Part shown: positions 28,480 through 35,512 of the stretch, piece after piece | Layout of the letters: the number at the start of each line of letters is the position of its first letter | Numbering within the stretch: position 1 is the stretch's first letter | Made by a program: the position numbers and the translations under genes | Assembly (NCBI RefSeq): GCF_000827595.2 | Contig: NZ_LN776183.1 | Coordinates: 124,001-188,000, forward strand | Origin: Necropsobacter massiliensis | Lineage (GTDB): Bacteria > Pseudomonadota > Gammaproteobacteria > Enterobacterales > Pasteurellaceae | DNA length: 64,000 bases | Direction of reading: 5' to 3' | The notes under the pieces: model-generated | What the model was told of the DNA's origin: nothing | The model's input: only the letters and a program-made list of their open reading frames with translations | The model's database searches: none

Positions 28480-29471
28480 AAAAGTGGTTTTTTCGTATAG
28501 GATTGCTGCCTTGTATTCTCTTAGTTGTCGTGCTTTGGGCTTGTACGGTCGGACAAACGGCGATTTCTTATGCCCAACTATGGCAGGCATTTACCGGTTT
28601 ATGGCGTGATATCGCGCAGGATCAGGCGGCGGTGGTGTTATGGAATATTCGTTTGCCACGTATTCTAACCGCCGTGTTTGTCGGCGCGGCGTTATCGGTT
28701 TCCGGTGCGACTTATCAGGGCATGTTCAGAAATCCGTTGGTTTCGCCGGATATTCTGGGCGTGACTGCGGGGGCGGGATTGGGGGCGGTCATCGCGATTT
28801 ATTATGGTTTGTCGCTGCTGATGATTCAAATTATGGCATTTGTTACGGGGCTGCTTACGGTTTTTTTAGTGTACGCAGTTTCACAGACTGCGCGCCGTCA
28901 AGATCCCGTGCTTGCTTTGGTATTGTCGGGTATTGCCGTCGGTTCATTGTTTGGTGCAGGCATTGCGTTGCTAAAAATTTTATCTGATCCTTACAGTCAG
29001 CTGACGGGCATGACTTTCTGGCTGCTAGGCGGCTTAAATATGGCGACGCTGACAGAACTGAAAGTCGCGGTACCGCTGATTATTTTGGGATTGACTCCGC
29101 TGATTTTATTGCGTTGGCGAATGAATTTGTTAAGCCTCGACGATGAAGAGGCCGTCAGTCTGGGCATAGATATTAAGCGCACGCGTTTAACGTTTATTTT
29201 ATCTGCGACATTGATGACCTCGGTTGCGGTGTCCATTACCGGTATTATCGGCTGGATTGGGCTGGTGATCCCGCACATCGCACGACTTTGGGGCGGTCCT
29301 GATTTTCGCCGTTTATTACCGGCGGCATTTTTTATCGGCGCGGGATTTTTAGTCATCACCGATACTGTAGCGCGCGCTTTGTTTCCGATTGAAGTGCCGC
29401 TCGGGATTATCACTGCGTGCATCGGTGCGCCGTTCTTTTTAAGTTTGCTGATTCGCGGAGGCAAGGGATGA
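28476..29471 (+). CDS. ABC transporter permease, FecCD/BtuC family (MolB-like)
   Basis: Inner-membrane channel with about ten helices, 331 residues. Family motifs include LPRILTAVFVGAALSVSGATYQG (start region), RNPLVSPDILGVTAGAGLGA, and near the end ISGIIGWIGLVIPHIARL-like sequence (TGIIGWIGLVIPHIARLWGG) and EVPLGIITACIGAPFFLSLL. This family carries large chelates or, in MolB, molybdate. ATGA overlaps couple it to both neighbours. Substrate by inference from context. Confidence 0.85.
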   Translation: MKKWFFRIGLLPCILLVVVLWACTVGQTAISYAQLWQAFTGLWRDIAQDQAAVVLWNIRLPRILTAVFVGAALSVSGATYQGMFRNPLVSPDILGVTAGAGLGAVIAIYYGLSLLMIQIMAFVTGLLTVFLVYAVSQTARRQDPVLALVLSGIAVGSLFGAGIALLKILSDPYSQLTGMTFWLLGGLNMATLTELKVAVPLIILGLTPLILLRWRMNLLSLDDEEAVSLGIDIKRTRLTFILSATLMTSVAVSITGIIGWIGLVIPHIARLWGGPDFRRLLPAAFFIGAGFLVITDTVARALFPIEVPLGIITACIGAPFFLSLLIRGGKG

Positions 29472-30232
29472 GCTTGTTTGAGCTGAAAAACCTTGTAATC
29501 GGTTATAAAAATACGCCGATTTCTACCGCACTTAATCTGCAAGTGCCACAGCGACAGGTGATCGTTTTGTTAGGTGCGAACGGCTGCGGTAAAACTACTT
29601 TGCTGAAAAGTTTGTTACGTCTTATTCCGACTTTAAGCGGCAGTATTACCATTGCCGCGAAACCGCAGGCACAATGGTCAAACCGCCAACTGGCGCAGTT
29701 TATCGGTTATGTTCCGCAAGCGCATCAGGCTGTGTTTCCGTTTAAGGTGGAAGATGTGGTGTTGTTCGGACGGACGGCTTATTTGCCTTGGTATCGGGTG
29801 CCGCAGCGACAGGATCGGGATATCGCACGGCAATGTTTACGAAGCCTTAATATCGACGGTTTGCGCCACCGCAGTTACAATCAATTAAGCGGTGGCGAAC
29901 GCCAACTGGTGTTGATCGCCAGAGCGCTGGCACAGCAACCGCAATGTTTGATTATGGATGAACCGACCTCAAATCTGGATTTTGGTAATCAGCTCAGAGT
30001 GTTGGAATATATTGAACAGTTGAAGGCAAGCGGCTTATCAATTTTGTTTACCACACATCAACCGGAGCAGGCACGGCAGATTGCCGATCAAAGTCTCTTA
30101 TTTCATCAGGGACGGATTATTGCACAGGGCAAACCGACAGAGACCATGACATTGGAAAATCTGGCAACCATTTACCAGTTAACGCCGTCCGTGTTGCGAA
30201 AAAATCTAACGTTTTTAACGGAGGGGAAATAA
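29468..30232 (+). CDS. ABC transporter ATP-binding protein (MolC-like)
   Basis: The 254-residue ATPase has Walker A GANGCGKTT, the signature LSGGERQLVLIARALAQQP, Walker B CLIMDEPTS and the switch histidine in LFTTHQPEQ. The Q-loop lies in GYVPQAHQ. The ATG at 29468 overlaps the permease stop and fits the family start (SLFELKNLVIGYKN); an earlier in-frame ATG inside the permease gene is not used. It is followed by a methyltransferase gene in a TAATG overlap. Confidence 0.9.
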   Translation: MSLFELKNLVIGYKNTPISTALNLQVPQRQVIVLLGANGCGKTTLLKSLLRLIPTLSGSITIAAKPQAQWSNRQLAQFIGYVPQAHQAVFPFKVEDVVLFGRTAYLPWYRVPQRQDRDIARQCLRSLNIDGLRHRSYNQLSGGERQLVLIARALAQQPQCLIMDEPTSNLDFGNQLRVLEYIEQLKASGLSILFTTHQPEQARQIADQSLLFHQGRIIAQGKPTETMTLENLATIYQLTPSVLRKNLTFLTEGK

Positions 30233-31041
30233 TGAAGACGATCAATGAAATAGATTTTGCTGAACTGTATCGTAATCACATTCGGCTGGCGACTCGAGAA
30301 CCTAAACGCGCGCAGGATTGGGATGAGAAAGCGAAAAAAATGCAGGCAACGCAGTTTGATCTGCAAAATGGTTATGTGCAGGATTTTTTATCCCGTATGC
30401 AGTTCGGCGAAAATGACACTGTGTTGGATGTAGGGTGCGGAGGCGGCGCGATTGCGTTATCCGTTGCGCCTTATGTTCGGCAGGTGTATGCATTGGATTA
30501 TAGTCCGGGAATGCTCGATTTGTTGCGTCAGCGTGCGGCGCAGCTTGGAATTAACAATATCACCCCGATTCTGCGCGCTTGGGAAGATAACTGGGATGAT
30601 ATTGTGCAATGCGATATTTGCGTTTCTTCCCGTTCTTCTATGGTGGCTGACTTACAAGGTGCGCTGGATAAGCTGAATGCCAAAGCGAAAAAAGCGGTGT
30701 ATATGACGATGACGGTGGACAAAGATTTTATCGATCGTGACGTGCTGCGTTTTATCGGGCGGGATGGGGTAGGTTTTCCAAATTATATTTATGCTGTCAA
30801 TCTGCTTTATCAGCAAGGTTATGCGGTCAGTGTGAATTTTCTCGAGCGCGGCTGCGGGGGGCCGAAACCGGCAACAGATTTCAGTGAAACGGATTTTATC
30901 CGCTCGGTGAAATGGTCGATTGGCAGTGATCTGAGTTGGGCGGAGATCCATAAATTGAAAGTGTATTATGCTCAGCATCAATCCCGTTTGGTGCATACTC
31001 CGACCCAACGCCGCTGGGCATTTTTAAGCTGGAAAAAATAA
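30232..31041 (+). CDS. Class I SAM-dependent methyltransferase in the importer operon
   Basis: A 269-residue protein with SAM motif I VLDVGCGGGAIALSVA, the acidic loop VYALDYSPGMLDLLRQRAAQLG and motif ILRAWEDNWDD. The substrate is not evident. It begins inside the ATPase stop codon (TAATG), so it is made together with the importer, which suggests a role linked to the imported metal or its ligand. The C-terminal half (EIHKLKVYYAQHQSRLVHTPTQRRWAFLSWKK) has conserved basic and aromatic residues but no domain I can name. It could equally be a passenger. Confidence 0.8.
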   Translation: MKTINEIDFAELYRNHIRLATREPKRAQDWDEKAKKMQATQFDLQNGYVQDFLSRMQFGENDTVLDVGCGGGAIALSVAPYVRQVYALDYSPGMLDLLRQRAAQLGINNITPILRAWEDNWDDIVQCDICVSSRSSMVADLQGALDKLNAKAKKAVYMTMTVDKDFIDRDVLRFIGRDGVGFPNYIYAVNLLYQQGYAVSVNFLERGCGGPKPATDFSETDFIRSVKWSIGSDLSWAEIHKLKVYYAQHQSRLVHTPTQRRWAFLSWKK

Positions 31042-31101
31042 GTCGCAGTCCGTTGACAGATAGAAAGCGGAAAAAAGTGCGGTCAAAATTTTTTTATTTT
31101 T

Positions 31102-31125
31102 CGTTATATAATTATTTATATAATA
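31102..31125 (+). promoter_or_regulatory. ModE-type palindrome upstream of the TonB receptor operon
   Basis: CGTTATATA-N6-TATATAATA over exactly 24 bases matches the recalled ModE operator at 15 of 18 half-site positions. It overlaps two TATAAT boxes (31107-31112 and 31119-31124), as expected for an operator blocking RNA polymerase, and lies 17 bases before the next start codon. Binding is a prediction. Confidence 0.55.
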
Positions 31126-31141
31126 AATGAAAAGGAGTGCT

Positions 31142-31621
31142 ATGTTACAACTGAAAATTATTGTCCGATTTTTATTGGTCGGATTGCTTGCCTTGTGTCT
31201 TGCCATGGTGGCGTTGTCGGCGTTTGCGATACATTTCTTCAACCCTGCGCCGGTGTTGTATCGGATACATATAGGGTTCGGTGGCGCGTTTATTCTGCTT
31301 GCAGCGATTCATGTTATTCACCGTCGTAGTAAATGGCTGAAATTAATCACTCAATGCCGGGATGTGATTTGGCGTAATCAAGTGCCTTCCTATTGTAATC
31401 TGGATCGGTTGCTGATGAGTTTCGAATCTCATTCGCTATCTTCGTTGTGTGTACAGTTTCAACTTCCTTTTCCGCAGGTGCAGGAAGCATTGAAACAGGC
31501 AAGAATCGTGCTGACTGATGTGGATAAGCCATTGCGTGAAAATGTAAAAAGTAATGATGAAATGCTGTTTTCCATTATTACGCTGTTGTTAAAACTAAAA
31601 CTTAATCCTGAACAAATTTAA
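31142..31621 (+). CDS. Small inner-membrane protein preceding a TonB receptor
   Basis: A 159-residue protein with two N-terminal membrane helices (VRFLLVGLLALCLAMVALSA; GFGGAFILLAAIHVIHRR) and a cytoplasmic tail. The spaced histidines YRIHIGFGGA and AIHVIHRRSKW resemble the heme-binding helix pair of DUF4405-type membrane proteins, but this is a weak match by eye. The tail carries a helix-turn-helix-like stretch (LSSLCVQFQLPFPQVQEALKQA). The ATG at 31142 follows AAAGGAG; an ATG five codons upstream has no site. The stop overlaps an ATG upstream of the receptor start, so the two are coupled. Function unknown. Confidence 0.6.
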   Translation: MLQLKIIVRFLLVGLLALCLAMVALSAFAIHFFNPAPVLYRIHIGFGGAFILLAAIHVIHRRSKWLKLITQCRDVIWRNQVPSYCNLDRLLMSFESHSLSSLCVQFQLPFPQVQEALKQARIVLTDVDKPLRENVKSNDEMLFSIITLLLKLKLNPEQI

Positions 31622-31632
31622 TGGAGTGTCAA

Positions 31633-33612
31633 ATGAAAAGAACATTATTATGCGTTGCGATATCTGCAGTTTGCGTCGGTACGAGTGCAAGCGAAGTTTT
31701 TGAATTGGGACAAATAGAAGTTGTGTCGAATGCTGGCACCGATGCGGACACGGCCGTGATTGAGCAAAGTCAGATGCAGCAAAACCAGCTCACTAATGTT
31801 GCGCAGGTGGCAAAGATTACCCCAGGAGTCTTTTTTGAACGGAAAGGCGGACGTGGCGAGCAGAATATTCGAGTACGGGGATTTGATTCCCGCCGCGTAC
31901 CGGTGTTTATCGACGGTATTCCGGTATACGTGCCTTATGACGGAACAATGGATCTCGGCCGTTTTATGACCTTCGATCTGGCGCAGGTGGATATTTCCAA
32001 GGGCGCGAGTTCGGTATTATACGGCGCGAATACGCTGGGTGGCGCGGTTAATCTGGTCAGCTATAAACCGACCCGCGCACTGGAAGGGGCGGTCGGCTAC
32101 GGCTTTCAGCGCGGACGTAGCAGTGATACCGCGGTGAATCAGGGCTATTTTAATCTCGGCAGTAAACAGCAGTATTTTTATGCACAGGTGAGCGGAAGCC
32201 TAGCTGATCGGCAGGGATTACAACTATCAAACGCATTCAATCCGACAAAAGAGGAAAACGGCGGACGGGCGGAGAATTCCAAGGCTCGCGATCAGAAACT
32301 CAGCCTAAAACTGGCTTATACGCCGAACAGTACGGATGAATATGCGCTTTCCTATTCAAATCAGCGCGGCGATAAGCAACAACCTCTTTATACCGGTGAA
32401 AGCAAAGCAAAATCCGTCTATAAATATTGGCGCTGGCCGGCATGGGATAAAGAAAGTCTGTATTTCTTATCGCATACGACATTGCATAACGGCGCAATGT
32501 ATATAAAAACCAAAGCCTTTTATGATCGTTTTGAAAATGATCTGTCTGCCTATGACGATGCGACCTTTTCAAGTCAGAAGAAAGGAAGCTCGTTTAACAG
32601 CCATTATCGGGATTATTCGTATGGCGCGGGATTGGAATTCGGTTATCAGACCAATGAAAAAAATGCGTTAAAACTGTCCGCACTTTATAAATTTGATGTT
32701 CACCGTGAACATAATGACGATGAACCGGTGGCGCGTAGCGAGGATCGTAATTACAGCGTTGCTCTGGAAGACACTTACCGCTTTACGCCGCAAACCAATC
32801 TTGTTGCCGGAATTAGTGTTGATCGCCGCGAAGCTGTAAAAGCGCAGAATTATCAACAGTTATCATCATCTAGTAAACAAAAAGGAATTTATGAGTTTAA
32901 TGTGGATAATCGCAATGCGTTTAATTACCAATTTAAACTTAATCACAGTTTCGATAGCAATGATGAATTAAGTTTGAGCTATGCCCATAAAACCCGTTTT
33001 CCGACCATGAAAGATCGCTATTCCCGTTCCATCGGAAAGAATAAAATTCCGAATCCGTTTTTAAAACCGGAAAAGGCGGATCACTATGAAATCGGTTATT
33101 TCCGCACGTTCGGCGATTGGCTAAAGGTGGAAGGCGCATTATTTTATTCGCAAATTAAAGATGCTATCGATGAAATCGCATTAGACAACGGTTTCTGGAT
33201 GAATACCAACTTCGCGAAAGAAACCTTTAAAGGCGCAGAATTGGGGGTAACCGCATTTGTCGGTGAAACGCTGACATTGGGCGCAAATTATACTTATATT
33301 CGAGTGAAATTGCATGATTCGGACACCATGGCAACCGATGTGCCGAAACATAAATTTTTCGCTTATGCCGATTGGAAACTATTACCGCAATTATCGTTTT
33401 ATATCAGCCAAAGTGCGGAAACTGGACGTTATAGCGGAGACGGGCGTTTGCCGGGATTCGGCATTACAGATGTGAAACTGACTTACGATGTGAATGCGCA
33501 GCTTAAATTTGATATAGGTGTCGGCAACGTATTTGATAAAAATTATTATTATGCGGACGGTTTTGCTGAAGAGGGGAGAGTCTATTTCACTAATTTGAAA
33601 TACAGTTTCTGA
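31633..33612 (+). CDS. TonB-dependent outer-membrane receptor
   Basis: Outer-membrane active transporter of 659 residues with a signal peptide (MKRTLLCVAISAVCVGTSAS), a TonB-box-like segment (LGQIEVVS), a plug domain (QVAKITPGVFFERKGGRGE, IRVRGFDSRRVPVFIDGIPV, SVLYGANTLGGAVNLVS) and a beta-barrel ending in aromatic Phe (FTNLKYSF). The ATG at 31633 lies six bases after GGAG; an in-frame ATG four codons upstream is less likely. The ligand is unknown, but an upstream ModE-like palindrome and adjacent importer and molbindin genes point to molybdate, tungstate or a complex of them. Iron chelates remain possible. Confidence 0.85.
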   Translation: MKRTLLCVAISAVCVGTSASEVFELGQIEVVSNAGTDADTAVIEQSQMQQNQLTNVAQVAKITPGVFFERKGGRGEQNIRVRGFDSRRVPVFIDGIPVYVPYDGTMDLGRFMTFDLAQVDISKGASSVLYGANTLGGAVNLVSYKPTRALEGAVGYGFQRGRSSDTAVNQGYFNLGSKQQYFYAQVSGSLADRQGLQLSNAFNPTKEENGGRAENSKARDQKLSLKLAYTPNSTDEYALSYSNQRGDKQQPLYTGESKAKSVYKYWRWPAWDKESLYFLSHTTLHNGAMYIKTKAFYDRFENDLSAYDDATFSSQKKGSSFNSHYRDYSYGAGLEFGYQTNEKNALKLSALYKFDVHREHNDDEPVARSEDRNYSVALEDTYRFTPQTNLVAGISVDRREAVKAQNYQQLSSSSKQKGIYEFNVDNRNAFNYQFKLNHSFDSNDELSLSYAHKTRFPTMKDRYSRSIGKNKIPNPFLKPEKADHYEIGYFRTFGDWLKVEGALFYSQIKDAIDEIALDNGFWMNTNFAKETFKGAELGVTAFVGETLTLGANYTYIRVKLHDSDTMATDVPKHKFFAYADWKLLPQLSFYISQSAETGRYSGDGRLPGFGITDVKLTYDVNAQLKFDIGVGNVFDKNYYYADGFAEEGRVYFTNLKYSF

Positions 33613-33652
33613 GCAAAGAAGCAAAGAAGCAAAGAAGCAAAGAAGCAAAGAA
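33613..33652 (+). repeat. Octanucleotide tandem repeat, five copies
   Basis: GCAAAGAA is repeated five times without error, starting on the base after the TonB receptor stop codon and ending at the shared terminator. Repeats of this size mediate phase variation by slippage in Haemophilus relatives, but here they lie outside the coding frame. Confidence 0.9.
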
Positions 33653-33679
33653 AAACATCCCGTCGCGGCGGGATGTTTT
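33652..33679. terminator. Bidirectional terminator between TonB receptor and molbindin gene
   Basis: AAAACATCCCG (33652-33662) and CGGGATGTTTT (33669-33679) form a perfect 11-base stem with A and T flanks, placed between two convergent genes. Confidence 0.85.
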
Positions 33680-33693
33680 GTTTTCTGCAATAA

Positions 33694-34119
33694 TTAGCGT
33701 TTAACGCCTAAAATCACATTTGAGGCTTTAATAAGAGCGGTTACTTCTGAACCGATTTTCAGCCCTAAACGTTTTAAACTGGTTTCCGTAATAATCGCGG
33801 TAAGCTCAGTACCCGCGTTGGTTTTAACAATCACTTCGGCATTGACGGCGCCGTCGATAATTTGTTGAACCGTACCTTTCAGTTGATTGCGGGAAGAAAG
33901 AATCAGCTCGCTATCCGTCGATAAAATAACCGCCGGCGCTTTGAAAATCGCAATTGCTGGCGAACCGATTTGTAAACCTAGATTTGCCGTACTTTCCGAT
34001 GTAATTACTGCCACCAAGGTTTCACCCGCAGCTAAAGAAAGTTCTATCACGTCATTGGTTGCGCCTTTTTTAATCGATTTTACTGTTGCCTGAAGCTGAT
34101 TTCTTGCACTGATAGTCAT
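33694..34119 (-). CDS. mop: Molbindin with two Mop domains
   Basis: Cytoplasmic molybdate/tungstate-binding storage protein. The 141 residues consist of two tandem ~68-residue Mop (TOBE-like) domains with matching motifs: SARNQLQATVKSIKKGATND and SSRNQLKGTVQQIIDGAVNA at their starts, LVAVITSESTANLGLQIGS and LTAIITETSLKRLGLKIGS in the middle, and IFKAPAVIL and LIKASNVIL at the ends. The SARNQ/SSRNQ motif supplies oxyanion ligands. Site AAAGGAA precedes the ATG. It is convergent with the TonB receptor, and a ModE-like palindrome lies about 75 bases upstream. Confidence 0.92.
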   Translation of the reverse strand: MTISARNQLQATVKSIKKGATNDVIELSLAAGETLVAVITSESTANLGLQIGSPAIAIFKAPAVILSTDSELILSSRNQLKGTVQQIIDGAVNAEVIVKTNAGTELTAIITETSLKRLGLKIGSEVTALIKASNVILGVKR

Positions 34120-34192
34120 AATAATTCCTTTGTGTTGGTCAATAAGGCTATTATTCTAACAAAATATTCTAAAGAGAAAATATTTTATTGAT

Positions 34193-34216
34193 CATTATAT
34201 AAATAAGTATATAATG
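34193..34216. promoter_or_regulatory. ModE-type palindrome upstream of the molbindin gene
   Basis: CATTATATA-N6-TATATAATG is a perfect inverted repeat with the same 9-6-9 layout as the other two boxes and matches the recalled ModE operator at about 15 of 18 positions. It contains a TATAAT on each strand (34210-34215 plus; 34194-34199 minus). It may control the molbindin gene to the left and a possible small RNA to the right. Confidence 0.55.
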
Positions 34217-34219
34217 AAA

Positions 34220-34303
34220 CTGCTTTGTAAGTAGTAGATGAAAAGGCTGGTGCATTTCCCATCATCTTTCCCCCAAGATGAATTTGCACCAGCCATTTTT
34301 TTA
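34220..34303 (+). ncRNA. Candidate small RNA with C-rich loop and terminator
   Basis: A promoter-like pair, TTGATC (34188-34193) and TATAAT (34210-34215) 16 bases apart, would start a transcript near 34220. It folds into hairpin ACTGCTT-TGT-AAGTAGT (34219-34235) and a larger one with outer stem GGCTGGTGCA/TGCACCAGCC (34245-34254 and 34285-34294) and inner stem CATCTT/AAGATG around a C-rich loop, followed by ATTTTTTTA. C-rich loops are common target-pairing sites in trans-acting RNAs. A 27-codon frame from the ATG at 34238 overlaps it. The big hairpin may instead simply be the recR terminator read on the other strand. Confidence 0.4.
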
Positions 34304-34317
34304 TCCGTTGTATTTGA

Positions 34318-34923
34318 TTAAGTATTGATCTCCCGTCGACCGAGGAATGAGTGCGTGAGGGTGGTGCCGTCCACAGTTTCCAGCTCGCCGCCCACCGGAA
34401 TGCCGTGTGCAATGCGGCTGACTTTAATACCTTGCTGCAAACAGAGTTCGGCAATATAGTTTGCCGTGGCATCACCTTCTACCGTCGGATTGGTCGCCAG
34501 AATCACTTCGCTGAAATTTTCTGTTTGCAAGCGCTTGTGCAATAGATCCAGCCCGATTTCGCGCGGACCAATGCCGTCTAGCGGCGACAAATGTCCCATT
34601 AATACGAAATAGCGTCCGGAAAATTGTCCGGTTTGCTCAATCGCTTGAATATCCGCCGGCTGTTCGACGACACAGAGCAAGCCGGTGTTCTGTCGGCGCG
34701 GATTGTTGCAAATGGTGCAGATATCTTCTTCCGTAAAGGTGCGGCATTGCTCGCAATGACCGATTTGCGACATCGCGGCGGTAAGTGCGCGAGCAAGTTC
34801 CATGCCGCCGCTGCGATCCCGCTGGAGCAGATGATAAGCCATCCGTTGTGCCGATTTAGGACCAACCCCCGGCAAGCAACGCAAGGCTTCGATCAGATGT
34901 TCTAAAAGTGGACTGGTTTGCAT
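34318..34923 (-). CDS. recR: Recombination protein RecR
   Basis: Gap-filling and RecFOR-pathway protein that loads RecA at gaps. The 201-residue length equals E. coli RecR. It shows the helix-hairpin-helix [20 protein letters not shown], a four-cysteine zinc site [16 protein letters not shown], a Toprim domain ([18 protein letters not shown]) and the Walker-like end [20 protein letters not shown]. The start at 34923 ([14 protein letters not shown]) matches the family; longer in-frame starts have no support. It lies downstream of ybaB, the usual order. Confidence 0.95.
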   Translation of the reverse strand: MQTSPLLEHLIEALRCLPGVGPKSAQRMAYHLLQRDRSGGMELARALTAAMSQIGHCEQCRTFTEEDICTICNNPRRQNTGLLCVVEQPADIQAIEQTGQFSGRYFVLMGHLSPLDGIGPREIGLDLLHKRLQTENFSEVILATNPTVEGDATANYIAELCLQQGIKVSRIAHGIPVGGELETVDGTTLTHSFLGRREINT

Positions 34924-34951
34924 AACTTTCGTTGAAATGATGAAAAAATAT

Positions 34952-34983
34952 ACCGCACTTTGGTGCAGAAGCAAAAGTGCGGT
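34952..34983 (-). terminator. Inverted uptake-signal hairpin between ybaB and recR
   Basis: ACCGCACTTT (34952-34961) and AAAGTGCGGT (34974-34983) pair perfectly; on the minus strand they are followed by ATATTTTTTC. It could partly terminate ybaB transcription before recR. Confidence 0.6.
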
Positions 34984-35000
34984 CGGATTTTGTTGTGTTT

Positions 35001-35330
35001 TTAGAATGGCATTTTAAAGCCCGGCGGTAATGACATGCCGGCAGTTACGGACGCCATTTTTTCTTTCTGCAATTCTTCTGCGCGACGTACCGCATCATTA
35101 AAGGCGGCGGCGATTAAATCTTCCAACATTTCTTTGTCATCCGCCATTAAGGACGGGTCGATCTCGATACGACGGCAGTTATGCGCGCCGTTAACGGTGA
35201 TTTTTACCAGCCCCGCACCGGATTCGCCGGTCACTTCCAACTGTGCGATTTCTTCCTGCATTTTCTGCATGCGATCCTGCATTTGTTGAGCTTGTTTCAT
35301 TAAATTGCCTAAGCCGCCTTTTCCAAACAT
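35001..35330 (-). CDS. ybaB: Nucleoid-associated protein YbaB/EbfC
   Basis: Small dimeric DNA-binding protein of 109 residues. It begins [18 protein letters not shown], has a helical Gln/Met-rich N-terminus, then [20 protein letters not shown] and EIDPSLM, all conserved in YbaB. The ATG at 35330 follows AGGG; an upstream in-frame start is not conserved. It precedes recR on the same strand, as in most gammaproteobacteria, although no dnaX is next to it here. Confidence 0.93.
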   Translation of the reverse strand: MFGKGGLGNLMKQAQQMQDRMQKMQEEIAQLEVTGESGAGLVKITVNGAHNCRRIEIDPSLMADDKEMLEDLIAAAFNDAVRRAEELQKEKMASVTAGMSLPPGFKMPF

Positions 35331-35512
35331 AATTTTTCCCTGCGTAATTGAATTAAAAAACCCGGGCATTTTAACGAAAAATGAATAAATTGGGAATAGG
35401 GCGCGCCGCCCTGTCGGCTGATTCGTCCGTTGTTGCTGAAAATTGGCGCAAGCGCAATATAAATCTATGCTAGAATTGCGCTTTCAAATCAAACAAGTGA
35501 TTATTCTGTTTT

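Noticed and set aside
27451-30232. Siderophore, heme or vitamin B12 importer
   Set aside because: Not excluded by the fold, but the ModE-like palindromes and molbindin favour molybdate/tungstate; I kept the substrate as probable only.
34185-34475. Minus-strand open frame overlapping recR and the molbindin upstream region
   Set aside because: It is an alternative frame of recR running through the hairpin; no start signal or family resemblance.
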